Assembly: GCA_030765645.1 (NCBI GenBank)
Contig: JAVCCE010000066.1
Span: 1-64,000, forward strand
Source of the DNA: Candidatus Hinthialibacter antarcticus
GTDB lineage: Bacteria; Hinthialibacterota; Hinthialibacteria; Hinthialibacterales; Hinthialibacteraceae
Direction: 5' to 3'
Length of the DNA: 64,000 nucleotides
Below, piece after piece: positions 52,125-60,642 of this stretch. The notes under the pieces were generated by a model. The model had not been told where the DNA came from and did no database searches. It worked only from the letters and a program-made list of their open reading frames with translations. How positions within the stretch are numbered: the stretch's first letter is position 1; each line of letters opens with the position of its first letter. Both the position numbers and the translations under genes were made by a program.

Positions 52125-53288
52125 TTATGTCACCGGATTTCGTTTGAGCATTTCCTTATTTGTTAATCGCGGCGGCAATCCAGCGTCCAGCATCGTTTGT
52201 TCGATCAGCGCATAAAATACTGCCCGGTCCGGGCCGCGCACTACGGCTTGTTCGTGCGCTTCAGACAATAGTACGGGATACCCGCCGCCGAGTCTCGCTT
52301 GTTGATAACATTGTTCGGCGACAAAATCAACAACGCTTCCATGCTCAGCCGCCCAGCGCGGTAGTTCAATGCGGGCGACTTCGCTGCCAACATGAAGGAA
52401 GAAGTATGAGACGCCGCAGTCATACTCGGCTTTCAACCAGTTGGAATGAAACACCGTCGAGCGTTCGCCCTCTTTAAGATGATGCCGAAACAACATCACG
52501 TCCGTCAAATAAGGGCAAGAACGGTTTTTGATTTCTGCGTCAGGCATTTTCGCCGCCAGTTGAAACCACTTGATGACCTCACGCGAGCCGGAGCCGCTGA
52601 TATATCCCGCGACGGGCGTGTTTTTCTCTTGGAATTTTTTCAACGCCTCCACATAACGATCAAGCGCATATTGTTTATACGTTTTGCTTGCGCTTTGGGT
52701 TTCTTTGCTTTCCAAAAGCCCCCATTGGACGAGGCTGCCGTCAACCAAGCCTAATACTGCATTCGCCTGAGACGCTATTTCAGTTTCTACTAATTCATAT
52801 AGATGTTCTAATTCTTCCTGCGTACGTTCGGTCGAAACATATTCGCGAAAATTAAAATAATCTGTAATTTCGATTTCTTCGATTTCGTATGGGGCGTCAG
52901 GCAGCAGTAATGTCGCCCGGCTTTCAAGCAGCGGCTCGCGATCCAGATTGCCGTAATCAATACGAATCCGGCTGATGTTGATGAGCGCCGCAGACGAAAT
53001 TTCATGTGCGCTAGGGAACACTTGCGAACCGTCCGTTGTGCAAATGATGGCTGGTTCCGGTTCGGCATTGACTGGTTTTTTGAATGCAGGGTCATCGCCG
53101 ATAAAATCAGGCAGGAGGGTCGGGTATTGCTCTAATCCATTCGCTTTTAATTGCGTCCAGTCGACAGCGGCGTCAACTATCATTATGTCGAGAAAACAGG
53201 TGCGCTCTTCGTTCATTTTTTGATGAACATCTTTTTGCGACTCAACGTAGTCTTTTATCTGCGGCTGGACGGACGACCAATCGACCAT
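52125..53288 (-). CDS. NurA-domain nuclease-like protein
   Basis: This 387-residue protein fits the NurA (PF09376) fold. A first acidic DGS motif lies in ICTTDGSQVFPS, and a second DGS in LGLVDGSLVQWGL. A basic and aromatic stretch (SGSGSREVIKWFQL) and a late GGGYPVLLSEAHEQAVV complete it. NurA nucleases resect DNA ends with HerA helicases in archaea and some bacteria. HerA is not in the window. It starts four bases after the UvrD stop region, so it is in an operon with the helicase gene, which suggests a repair unit. Confidence 0.75.
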   Translation of the reverse strand: MVDWSSVQPQIKDYVESQKDVHQKMNEERTCFLDIMIVDAAVDWTQLKANGLEQYPTLLPDFIGDDPAFKKPVNAEPEPAIICTTDGSQVFPSAHEISSAALINISRIRIDYGNLDREPLLESRATLLLPDAPYEIEEIEITDYFNFREYVSTERTQEELEHLYELVETEIASQANAVLGLVDGSLVQWGLLESKETQSASKTYKQYALDRYVEALKKFQEKNTPVAGYISGSGSREVIKWFQLAAKMPDAEIKNRSCPYLTDVMLFRHHLKEGERSTVFHSNWLKAEYDCGVSYFFLHVGSEVARIELPRWAAEHGSVVDFVAEQCYQQARLGGGYPVLLSEAHEQAVVRGPDRAVFYALIEQTMLDAGLPPRLTNKEMLKRNPVT

Positions 53289-53292
53289 GCGA

Positions 53293-55518
53293 CTATACCT
53301 TCTGCAAGCGGGCGTATTCTTGCACCAGCGTTTTCATACCAGCGTCTTGAAACTCAACTGTGATGCGGCTTTTTCCGCCTTCGCCTTGAACGCCCATCAC
53401 CACGCCAAACCCAAACGAGCGATGATTGACCATGTCTCCCGGAAGAAAAATTTCGTCGGGATCAATTTGATTGAAATCTTGATTGAAATTTTTAAGAACC
53501 GAAATCGGGGCCGGGGCGCCGGAATCAATTCCACGCCAGGTCAATTCTTCACGATATTTTGATGGAATTTCTTCAATAAAACGGCTGGGAAGCGCCCAGT
53601 TGCTTTGCCCGTGAATGCGGCGCGATTCGACGTGAGTGAGATATAATTTTTTCATGGCGCGGGTGATGCCGACGTAACAGAGGCGCCGTTCTTCTTCGAC
53701 TTCTTTTTTATCATCTAACGTGCGTGAATGTGGGAACAATTCTTCTTCCATCCCCACCATGAATACATAGGGAAACTCAAGCCCCTTCGCGCTATGAAAC
53801 GTCATAAATTGAATCTGGTCGGAATCGTTCGTGACCGAATCCTGGTCGGAAACCAGCGAGGCGTTTTCAAGAAAGCCTTCCAGCATCATCAGCGTATTAA
53901 TTGGCGCCGAGGTCGCATGTTTCATGTCAGTTTCAAACGCCGCAGCGGCGGAAATCAGTTCTTCGACATTCTCGATGCGCGCATCGGCCTGCGGGTCGGA
54001 TTCATCTTTCCAGTATTGGATGTACCCCGAACGCTTGTATAAGTCGTCCAATAATTCGGGCAGGGAAACGCTCTCGGATTTTTCACGGCAACTGCGGAAA
54101 ATCGAGGCAAAAATTCTAAAGGCATTCTTCGCAGCAGGCGACAAGCCAGAAGATGCATCATCTGCGGCATACCACGCCGCAAGCAAAATCGGCTGATTGG
54201 AGCGGGCGGCGTAATCGTTCAATCTGCCGACTGTGACAGCGCCGAGTTTTCGTTTGGGGATATTCACGACGCGTTCAAATGAAACCGCGTCGGCGGGGTT
54301 AATCAACATCCGGGCGTACGCCAGCGCATCCTTGATTTCGCGGCGGTCGTAAAATGCTGTCCCTGCGACGATGTTATACGGAACGCCGCGTTTGATGCAC
54401 TCTTCTTCAAACGTACGCGACTGGGCGTTGGTGCGGTAAAACACAGCAAATTGCTTGTAGGGAACATTTTCTTGATTATGCAAACGCTGGATTTCATCCG
54501 CGACCCAGAACGCTTCAGAGATGTCATCCGGCAGGCGTATGACTCCAATCGCATCGCCCTCGTCCTGTTGCGTCCAAAGCGATTTACCCAATCGGCCTTC
54601 GTTGCCGTTTATCATTTCGGACGCAGCGGAAATAATGGTTTTGCTCGAACGGTAATTCTGCTCAAGACGCACCACTTTGGCGCCCGGATATTCACGCTCA
54701 AATTCTAAAATATTGCGAATATCTGCGCCGCGCCAACGATAAATAGACTGGTCGTCGTCGCCGACAACACAGATGCGCTGATGGTCACGCGCCAGTTCTC
54801 TCAACAATAAATACTGCGGTTGATTGGTGTCTTGATATTCATCCACCATGATTTGTTTAAAGCGCTTTTGATAAGAAACTCGAACCTCTTCGCGTTCTTT
54901 TAACAAACGTACGGTTTCGATCAACAGGTCGTCAAAGTCTAATGCGCTGTTTGAACGCAAAATTTCCGCATATTTTTTGTAGATGCGCTTAATCATATCT
55001 TCGCGGTAGTCCCGCGCATTGGCGGCGTAATCAGCAGGCCATTCGAAACGGCTTTTGGCTTTGGATATCTCATTGATCGCGGCATTGGCTTTGATTTCTT
55101 GCGTACTGATGTCGCAGGCTTTCATTGCGCGCTTGACCGCCGCCAATTGGTCGGAGCGGTCATAGATGGAGAAATGCGGGTCCAGCCCAATTGCCTTACC
55201 GTCCGTCCGCAGAATTCGTGAGCAGACTGAGTGAAAGGTGCCGATCCACCAGCCGCGTGGATTGCCGCCGACCAAACGGGCGGCGCGATCTTTTAATTCA
55301 CCAGCCGCTTTGTTGGTGAACGTGACAGCCAGAATGTTCCAGGGCGCCAGTTTGCGTTCATGGATCAAATAGGCGAGGCGATAGGTAATGACGCGCGTTT
55401 TGCCGCTGCCTGCTCCAGCGAGAACCAATAATGGCCCATCGACATGCAAGGCGGCCTCCGCCTGAGCAGGGTTTAGTTCCGCCCTCAGCCGTTCTTCAAA
55501 TGTAGAATATGTTTTCAT
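53293..55518 (-). CDS. pcrA: UvrD/PcrA superfamily I DNA helicase
   Basis: This 741-residue 3-to-5 helicase has Q motif LNPAQAEAA, Walker A GAGSGKTRVITYRLA, motif II VDEYQDTNQPQ and motif III VVGDDDQSIYRWRGAD. Motifs IV-VI are present (LEQNYRSS, MTFHSAKGLEFPYVF, EERRLCYVGITRAMKKLYL). The C-terminal Tudor-like domain (about 690-740, GDMVNHRSFGFGVVMGV) is typical of PcrA and contacts RNA polymerase. It acts in repair and in conflict resolution. The NurA-like gene follows four bases later. Confidence 0.96.
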   Translation of the reverse strand: MKTYSTFEERLRAELNPAQAEAALHVDGPLLVLAGAGSGKTRVITYRLAYLIHERKLAPWNILAVTFTNKAAGELKDRAARLVGGNPRGWWIGTFHSVCSRILRTDGKAIGLDPHFSIYDRSDQLAAVKRAMKACDISTQEIKANAAINEISKAKSRFEWPADYAANARDYREDMIKRIYKKYAEILRSNSALDFDDLLIETVRLLKEREEVRVSYQKRFKQIMVDEYQDTNQPQYLLLRELARDHQRICVVGDDDQSIYRWRGADIRNILEFEREYPGAKVVRLEQNYRSSKTIISAASEMINGNEGRLGKSLWTQQDEGDAIGVIRLPDDISEAFWVADEIQRLHNQENVPYKQFAVFYRTNAQSRTFEEECIKRGVPYNIVAGTAFYDRREIKDALAYARMLINPADAVSFERVVNIPKRKLGAVTVGRLNDYAARSNQPILLAAWYAADDASSGLSPAAKNAFRIFASIFRSCREKSESVSLPELLDDLYKRSGYIQYWKDESDPQADARIENVEELISAAAAFETDMKHATSAPINTLMMLEGFLENASLVSDQDSVTNDSDQIQFMTFHSAKGLEFPYVFMVGMEEELFPHSRTLDDKKEVEEERRLCYVGITRAMKKLYLTHVESRRIHGQSNWALPSRFIEEIPSKYREELTWRGIDSGAPAPISVLKNFNQDFNQIDPDEIFLPGDMVNHRSFGFGVVMGVQGEGGKSRITVEFQDAGMKTLVQEYARLQKV

Positions 55519-55619
55519 AAGTTTTGTTCATTTACTTTCATTTCAATACGCAGATGACTTATAATAAGAGGGATATTTTAAAATTCCACGACCCCAAGAA
55601 AGAAAACAATTTCATTCTC

Positions 55620-55844
55620 ATGGCGAAGCAATTTGACCGCATCATATTTAATCCAAGAATCAATAGCGGCAAACCAACGGTTGGGCGCCCTCATATCTTG
55701 GTCTCAGAAATTTTTGAGCAAGTTGCGAAGGGAAAAAAACCCGAAGAACTCATGCGGCAATATCCCGGTTTGGAGCGCGACGACGTCAAGCAAGCCATGC
55801 AATATTCGGCTTACTTATTAGGACAGCCTTTGCCGGAAGAATGA
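55620..55844 (+). CDS. DUF433 small protein
   Basis: This 74-residue protein has the DUF433 helix-turn-helix core (RIIFNPRINSGKPTVGRPHI, then PEELMRQYPGLERDDVKQAMQYSAYLL in parts). DUF433 proteins are often antitoxins paired with a PIN-like toxin gene, but no toxin is adjacent. The start at 55620 fits the family, and a longer reading at 55524 is rejected. Its tail overlaps the convergent membrane protein gene by 34 bases. It may be an orphan antitoxin or a regulator. Confidence 0.82.
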   Translation: MAKQFDRIIFNPRINSGKPTVGRPHILVSEIFEQVAKGKKPEELMRQYPGLERDDVKQAMQYSAYLLGQPLPEE

Positions 55845-56938
55845 TAGGCTTGAGCGGCAAGCACCATTAGCGTTCCAATCAATATCATCCAAAGCGAATG
55901 TTGGAGTAGAACGATAACCACAGAAGCGCCCGCACAAAAAATCACAGCAAACTTACCATTCATTTGATCGCTGGCCCTTTTCAGCCAGACCAGATATAAA
56001 CCCAGCATGACGGGGAAGAGATAAAACGCCAGACGCCAAACATCGGTTGTAAAATACAACTGCAACACACACAGCGCGCCATAAAACGCGATGGCGCGTC
56101 TCCATTGAGCGGATACCCGCAAGAACCCGCCAACGGCAAACGGCGCCAAGCCGATCAAACCAAATTCATAGAATTGCACGGAAGCGATGCGCGACCCGAA
56201 TATACTCAAACTGGATTGCTGCAACTCAAACCAATAATACGCCCAGGTTGGCGCTTCGGTCGGCGGCAGGATATCTTGCAACTCAGACGCCATGACGCCG
56301 AGAGCGATATTGGGGTAGTACATAAAACGAATGAGAAGAAACACAAGAATTGACGGCGCCGAGACCCGAACCAAACGAATGATTGAAGTTTTTGAGAGTG
56401 AAAAACCAAAATGAAATAGATACCATGTTGGCAGCATGACCAGCGCCCATTCTCGATTAAATACGCCTATCAACGTGAACGCTGAAAACAGCGAATCGCG
56501 CCCCGCCGCCATCGCCCAAAATGACGCCAATAGCAAAATGTGAGAACTGGTATCAGTGTTGTTGATGCCGAAATCCTTAAGTAAATCTATCATGCCGTTG
56601 CTGCAACAAAGCAACAGCGCTCCAAGGCTGGCCAGCGGCCAATCAAAACGTATTCCACGCAAGAAGCCATAGAATGAAAGACACAATCCCACGGCGAATG
56701 TGATCGGTATCAAGCCCTCGCCCGGCTTTGGAACCACGCCCGCCAGATTCAAAAAAGCAGACATCAACAAGCGATAGCCGTAAGGACGGTTGACGCCGTA
56801 ATACGGATTGACCGCGCCCGAATTGACATAACCCCATTGCATGGTGGTCGAATGGTCGATCCATTGATAACGCAATAGAAGAATTGCTAAAACGAGAACG
56901 AGCAATACGCCAAGGATGAGAGATTCTTGTTTTGTCAT
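55811..56938 (-). CDS. Multi-pass membrane protein, GT-C-like, unknown
   Basis: This protein of about 375 residues has 9-11 hydrophobic helices. A periplasmic-type loop has GYVNSGAVNPYYGVNRPYGYRLL. A conserved FNREW lies in GVFNREWALVMLPTWY. The pattern resembles bacterial GT-C mannosyl/glycosyltransferases or polymer exporters, but I find no firm catalytic Asp pair. The ATG at 56938 overlaps the previous stop (ATGA). A TTG six bases upstream is less likely. It forms a coupled pair with the protein at 56935-57489. Confidence 0.7.
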   Translation of the reverse strand: MTKQESLILGVLLVLVLAILLLRYQWIDHSTTMQWGYVNSGAVNPYYGVNRPYGYRLLMSAFLNLAGVVPKPGEGLIPITFAVGLCLSFYGFLRGIRFDWPLASLGALLLCCSNGMIDLLKDFGINNTDTSSHILLLASFWAMAAGRDSLFSAFTLIGVFNREWALVMLPTWYLFHFGFSLSKTSIIRLVRVSAPSILVFLLIRFMYYPNIALGVMASELQDILPPTEAPTWAYYWFELQQSSLSIFGSRIASVQFYEFGLIGLAPFAVGGFLRVSAQWRRAIAFYGALCVLQLYFTTDVWRLAFYLFPVMLGLYLVWLKRASDQMNGKFAVIFCAGASVVIVLLQHSLWMILIGTLMVLAAQAYHSSGKGCPNK

Positions 56939-57489
56939 TGCCAAAGGGCCAATCCCGGAGCGTCATAAACGGTAAATTCACAGAGAAATGATTGTGCGTT
57001 TGGATGGTTCACAGAGATTTTGATAAAGGGATATTCTTGAGGTGATCCTATATTATTTAGCCGATCTCTCCAAATTGCCGCCCCGGTCGGGATAATCGAA
57101 CTTAAACTTCTTGTTTTAAAATTCTTTTGACCAATCGAAAGCGAAAATTGGCTTGATCTTTGGTTGAGCGTTAGCCCATAAAAGAAATATAAACTGCCTT
57201 CGTTCAAACGATCCAATTTGTTGTTTGATGATAAACGGTCGATTATAAGAGGATGTTCCTCCGTCAGCCAATAGGTGGATAAGCGCTCTTGTTCAAAATG
57301 TTCACCCCAATTCTTAGGTAAACGCGCTTCAATCAAATTATCTTGAAAAAGCTGATTTTGATCAATTTCTTTGCGCAGAGAATAAATTTTTTCCGGGCGG
57401 GTCATCCAGGCGCCCAGGCAGAAAAATGCAATCAGCAAAAACGCCGTAATTTCAAACCATAAATCAATGCGCCGAAACGAGGCAAACAT
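56935..57489 (-). CDS. Single-helix membrane-anchored protein, unknown
   Basis: This 184-residue protein has an N-terminal membrane helix at about 12-28 (ITAFLLIAFFCLGAWM). A mostly beta, periplasmic domain (about 45-184) follows with LYFFYGLTLNQRS and FIKISVNHPNAQSFLCEFTVYD. No family is recognised. Its stop overlaps the next start by four bases, so it is made together with the GT-C-like protein and may assist it. It faces queF across 175 bases. Confidence 0.7.
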   Translation of the reverse strand: MFASFRRIDLWFEITAFLLIAFFCLGAWMTRPEKIYSLRKEIDQNQLFQDNLIEARLPKNWGEHFEQERLSTYWLTEEHPLIIDRLSSNNKLDRLNEGSLYFFYGLTLNQRSSQFSLSIGQKNFKTRSLSSIIPTGAAIWRDRLNNIGSPQEYPFIKISVNHPNAQSFLCEFTVYDAPGLALWQ

Positions 57490-57521
57490 TGTCTGCTCCA
57501 GGTTGGATTTTTGATCTCGGG

Positions 57522-57615
57522 GCTACAATATCAACATTGTAGCGGATCTGATTTATATGAACGAAATGTATTCAGGCACAATCGGTAAAAATCACAAGGG
57601 AACGTGATTTTTGCC
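57522..57615 (+). promoter_or_regulatory. Two stem-loops upstream of queF
   Basis: The first pairs GCTACAAT (57522-57529) with ATTGTAGC (57536-57543). The second pairs 57584-57595 with 57604-57615 over 12 bases, with one G-U pair. They lie in the gap between two divergent genes and end 49 bases before queF. Neither matches a preQ1 riboswitch motif that I know. They may be a leader or terminator structure. Confidence 0.4.
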
Positions 57616-57664
57616 TTCATCATTTGAAAATGGTTTCACTGAATATAAAAAAAGTGAGGACGGA

Positions 57665-58018
57665 ATGAGCCAGTTAGAAACCTTCGACAACGCCTATCCG
57701 GGGCGTCAGTACATCATCAAAATCATTTGCCCGGAGTTTACCTCCGTGTGCCCCAAAACAGGGCAGCCGGATTTTGGAACGATTCGTATCGCCTATATCC
57801 CCAATCAAAAATGCCTTGAGTTGAAGGCGTTGAAATATTACATGCAGTCGTATCGTAACCAGGGAATTTTCTACGAAATGGTTACCAACAAAATTCTCGA
57901 CGATCTGGTGGCTGCTTGTGATCCGCAATGGATGGAAATTGAAGGCGACTATAGCCCGCGCGGCGGCATTTCGACCACTGTTACCGTCACCCACGGCGCC
58001 AAAATGGACAGCGAATAA
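57665..58018 (+). CDS. queF: NADPH-dependent preQ0 reductase QueF
   Basis: This 117-residue short QueF (YkvM type) has the catalytic cysteine in PEFTSVCPKTGQPDFG. YIPNQKCLELKALKYYMQSYR is the substrate-binding region and the C-terminal TVTVTHG strand is present. It reduces preQ0 to preQ1 for queuosine in tRNA. The start at 57665 has a GAGGACGGA site. A longer start at 57611 adds 18 odd residues. Other queuosine genes are not in the window. Its tail is six bases from the convergent dsbD gene. Confidence 0.95.
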   Translation: MSQLETFDNAYPGRQYIIKIICPEFTSVCPKTGQPDFGTIRIAYIPNQKCLELKALKYYMQSYRNQGIFYEMVTNKILDDLVAACDPQWMEIEGDYSPRGGISTTVTVTHGAKMDSE

Positions 58019-58024
58019 ACTTCG

Positions 58025-59782
58025 CTATTGTATTTTGCTGATATGATCTAAAAATTCTTCCGGTCCGATGAAGCCGGTAATGGTTTCATCGGGCAGATGC
58101 GTTCCGCTTGAATCATAGAAGGTAATCCAAGGCAGGCCATATATATTAAATTTCTTTTGGATCGCGTTTTTGTTTTTGACTTCATCCAGGTTGACCTTGA
58201 TGGTCACAAAGCGGTTTAGCGCCTTGCCTACAGCGTCATCGGAAAAGGTATTGGCTTCGATTTCTTTACAAACCGTGCACCAGTCGGCGTAGAAATCAAT
58301 CATAACCGGTTTGTTTTGTTCGCGGGCGGCGGCGAGGCCCGCTTCAAGATCATGCACCCAACCGACATTCTTGGCCTCAACGCGCGTCAATCCGCCAAAA
58401 ATCATAAAGAGAGAGAGCGTACAGAGAACGACGCCGGTCCCTTTGCGGAGGCGGTCCATCATATTCGTCGTGTGAAACGTCCGATGGACGGCGCCTAACA
58501 ATAGCCCAATCACAAAGACGATAGCCGCGCCTATAAATACTGCGGTGGAATTTACCAGCATATCTTTTAATGGCTGAACCACGTCTTTCAAAAAATATAA
58601 GGCCGCCGTGAAAAGCATAATTCCAAATACGCTTTTTACATTTTCCATCCAGGCGCCGGATTTTGGCAATTTAGTAATCAGCCCTGAAAATGTTCCGAGG
58701 ATGAGAAATGGCAAACCCAAGCCGAACGCATAAACCAACAGCAGTGATAATCCGAAAACAGGATTCGCTTCTTTGGCGACATACGCGAGTAACCCAACCA
58801 GGACAGGGCCTGTGCAAGGGGCGGCAATCACGCCCGCGACCAGCCCCATGACGAAGGCTCCGGCGAAACCTTTGCCGCCTGCGCTGGTCAGTTTGGTCGA
58901 CCAACTTGAAGGCAACTGCAACTCAAATGCGCCGAACATCGAGACGCCCATCGCAATGAAAATGGTCGCAACCGAGCCGATCACCAGCGGGTTGCTCATC
59001 ACCTGTCCGAACAGCGACCCGGTATAGGCGGCGATAAACCCCAACGCTGAGTACGTCGCCGCCAGTCCAAACACATAGGTCAGCGCCAGCGTAAATGCGT
59101 GAAACGTGCTTTTCGCCTCGCGGGCGCCGAACAGCGTAATGGTGATGGGGATCAACGGAAACACGCAGGGAGTCGCGCAAGTCGCGATGCCGGATAGAAA
59201 AATGAAGATAAATGCCAGAAATAAACTATTCGAAAGATATTTTTCAATCTCGCTTTGGGGCGCACTTGGAGTTATTGTCTGCGAGCCGCTTTGTTGCGCA
59301 ACCACCATGCCTGCATTGGCGTTTTCCGTTACGGTGAATGATAACGGATAAGTTTTTGTCTGCGGAAAATAACAAACGGTTTTTGAACATCCCTGATAAT
59401 CAACAACAAACGTAACCGAATGAACGCCCGGCGCCGCATCCGGTTGAACGGTAATCGGCAGGCGAAATTCATTTTCACCGTCGTATATTTCTTTTTCCAC
59501 ATTTTCGAATGGATCGAGTTTGGTATGCGGCGTGGGCAGCGACGCTTCGCCGGAAAGGACGATTGCGCTTTTGTCTAACGCAATCGACGTCATGTCTTTG
59601 TATGTCCAATGATCGGGTTTTACGTTTAATTTTGCGATGATATAAGCCGATTCGCCTTGGGCGATTTCACTTTTTGGTAGTTCAACCGTCCATTCAAAAA
59701 TTTCATCTAAATTGACCCGCTGCGCCCACGCGCTCGCAGAGATCAACATTACATATATGCAAATGTGCAATACGCGAACCAT
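58025..59782 (-). CDS. dsbD: Thiol:disulfide interchange protein DsbD
   Basis: This 585-residue protein has a signal peptide and a DsbD-alpha-like domain (about 20-150, cysteine pair in GCSKTVCYFP). The eight-helix CcdA/DsbD-beta core (about 175-440) carries redox cysteines in GIATCATPCVFP and VIAAPCTGPVL. A C-terminal thioredoxin-like domain has DWCTVC. It moves electrons from cytoplasmic thioredoxin to periplasmic partners. Start 59782 has a GGTGAAAAT site, and a longer reading at 59818 is rejected. It may work with the trxB-encoded reductase. Convergent with queF. Confidence 0.93.
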   Translation of the reverse strand: MVRVLHICIYVMLISASAWAQRVNLDEIFEWTVELPKSEIAQGESAYIIAKLNVKPDHWTYKDMTSIALDKSAIVLSGEASLPTPHTKLDPFENVEKEIYDGENEFRLPITVQPDAAPGVHSVTFVVDYQGCSKTVCYFPQTKTYPLSFTVTENANAGMVVAQQSGSQTITPSAPQSEIEKYLSNSLFLAFIFIFLSGIATCATPCVFPLIPITITLFGAREAKSTFHAFTLALTYVFGLAATYSALGFIAAYTGSLFGQVMSNPLVIGSVATIFIAMGVSMFGAFELQLPSSWSTKLTSAGGKGFAGAFVMGLVAGVIAAPCTGPVLVGLLAYVAKEANPVFGLSLLLVYAFGLGLPFLILGTFSGLITKLPKSGAWMENVKSVFGIMLFTAALYFLKDVVQPLKDMLVNSTAVFIGAAIVFVIGLLLGAVHRTFHTTNMMDRLRKGTGVVLCTLSLFMIFGGLTRVEAKNVGWVHDLEAGLAAAREQNKPVMIDFYADWCTVCKEIEANTFSDDAVGKALNRFVTIKVNLDEVKNKNAIQKKFNIYGLPWITFYDSSGTHLPDETITGFIGPEEFLDHISKIQ

Positions 59783-59904
59783 ATTTTCACCAAGTAAAGG
59801 AATAGAGTATTTTGACACAAAACATCGTATCGAGAATTTGACCGTTTTACAACTATTTCGCTGATACGCTGGATTGAGACTGTGGATTTTCCTTTAGACG
59901 AGCC

Positions 59905-59994
59905 GAGTAGGCGTGGGTACATCTCTCTTCGCTTCAGTGCGGGCTTATAGCCCTCTTTGCACAGGCGCTCACAGAGACGCACCCACGCCTACTC
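59905..59994. repeat. 90-base hairpin-forming element with 14-base terminal inverted repeats
   Basis: GAGTAGGCGTGGGT (59905-59918) and ACCCACGCCTACTC (59981-59994) are perfectly complementary. The interior has a further partial stem (GGGCTTATAGCCC). It lies in the 244-base gap between the prepilin and dsbD. It may be a REP/MITE-type extragenic element, a transcription terminator, or a small RNA. No target-site duplication is obvious. Confidence 0.5.
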
Positions 59995-60026
59995 AACCAG
60001 ATGAATGTGATTGTTCGTTCTAAATA

Positions 60027-60617
60027 TTACTGCTGCCAGGCGTTGACGTTCACATTGCCGCCCGCGCGAACGATATCGCCCATGCTGTTTATACCATTGG
60101 ATGAGTCAAAGACGCCGTCCCAACTACTGTCGCGCCCACCGACTCCGGCCCATTCGCCGTAGCTTTCTTTCTTGTCCGGCCCATACGAAAGAATGATGTA
60201 TCCTGCTTTTTGATGCCCGACCACCACGCCCCAACCATGCTGGTAACAAAAATAGCGATAGGTAGCGTTTTCATATCCACCACTGGGGAATTCAACGCTC
60301 TGGTCTGGCCCGTCATAAAATGGGTCAGACAAATTGACGTCGCTTAGATACGCAATCGGCGTCGTAAGATAACGCATCGAACGAATAAACCCGCCGTCAA
60401 CTACCGATGTTCCCATACCGATCCAATCCGGTGGATACGAGTTACGGTCGAGGTTGTAGGTATCGACGCCGACGGAAATGGTACGCAGGTCGCTTTCCAC
60501 ACGCGCAATCTTCGCTCTCAACTGCGCATTGAGAAAATTCGGCACGGCAATAGCGGCGAGAATCCCAATAATGGCGACAACAATTAATAACTCAATTAAT
60601 GTAAACGCGTTTTTCAT
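60027..60617 (-). CDS. Type IV prepilin-like (pseudopilin) protein
   Basis: This 196-residue protein has the leader MKNA before FTLIELLIVVAIIGILAAIA, the class III signal cut before Phe. The helix is nearly identical to that of the protein at 13495-14097. The head (about 55-196) contains SYGPDKKESYGEWAG and SSNGINSMGDIVRAGG, which echoes the other protein's SISNGLNSSGDIVSSS. They belong to one orphan pseudopilin family. No assembly machinery is adjacent. The start has an AGGGAGAT site. Confidence 0.87.
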   Translation of the reverse strand: MKNAFTLIELLIVVAIIGILAAIAVPNFLNAQLRAKIARVESDLRTISVGVDTYNLDRNSYPPDWIGMGTSVVDGGFIRSMRYLTTPIAYLSDVNLSDPFYDGPDQSVEFPSGGYENATYRYFCYQHGWGVVVGHQKAGYIILSYGPDKKESYGEWAGVGGRDSSWDGVFDSSNGINSMGDIVRAGGNVNVNAWQQ

Positions 60618-60642
60618 CTTATCTCCCTGAACAATTTAAAAA

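Noticed and set aside
57490-57664. preQ1 riboswitch before queF
   Set aside because: The stem-loops do not match the preQ1-I consensus by eye. Only unassigned hairpins are reported.
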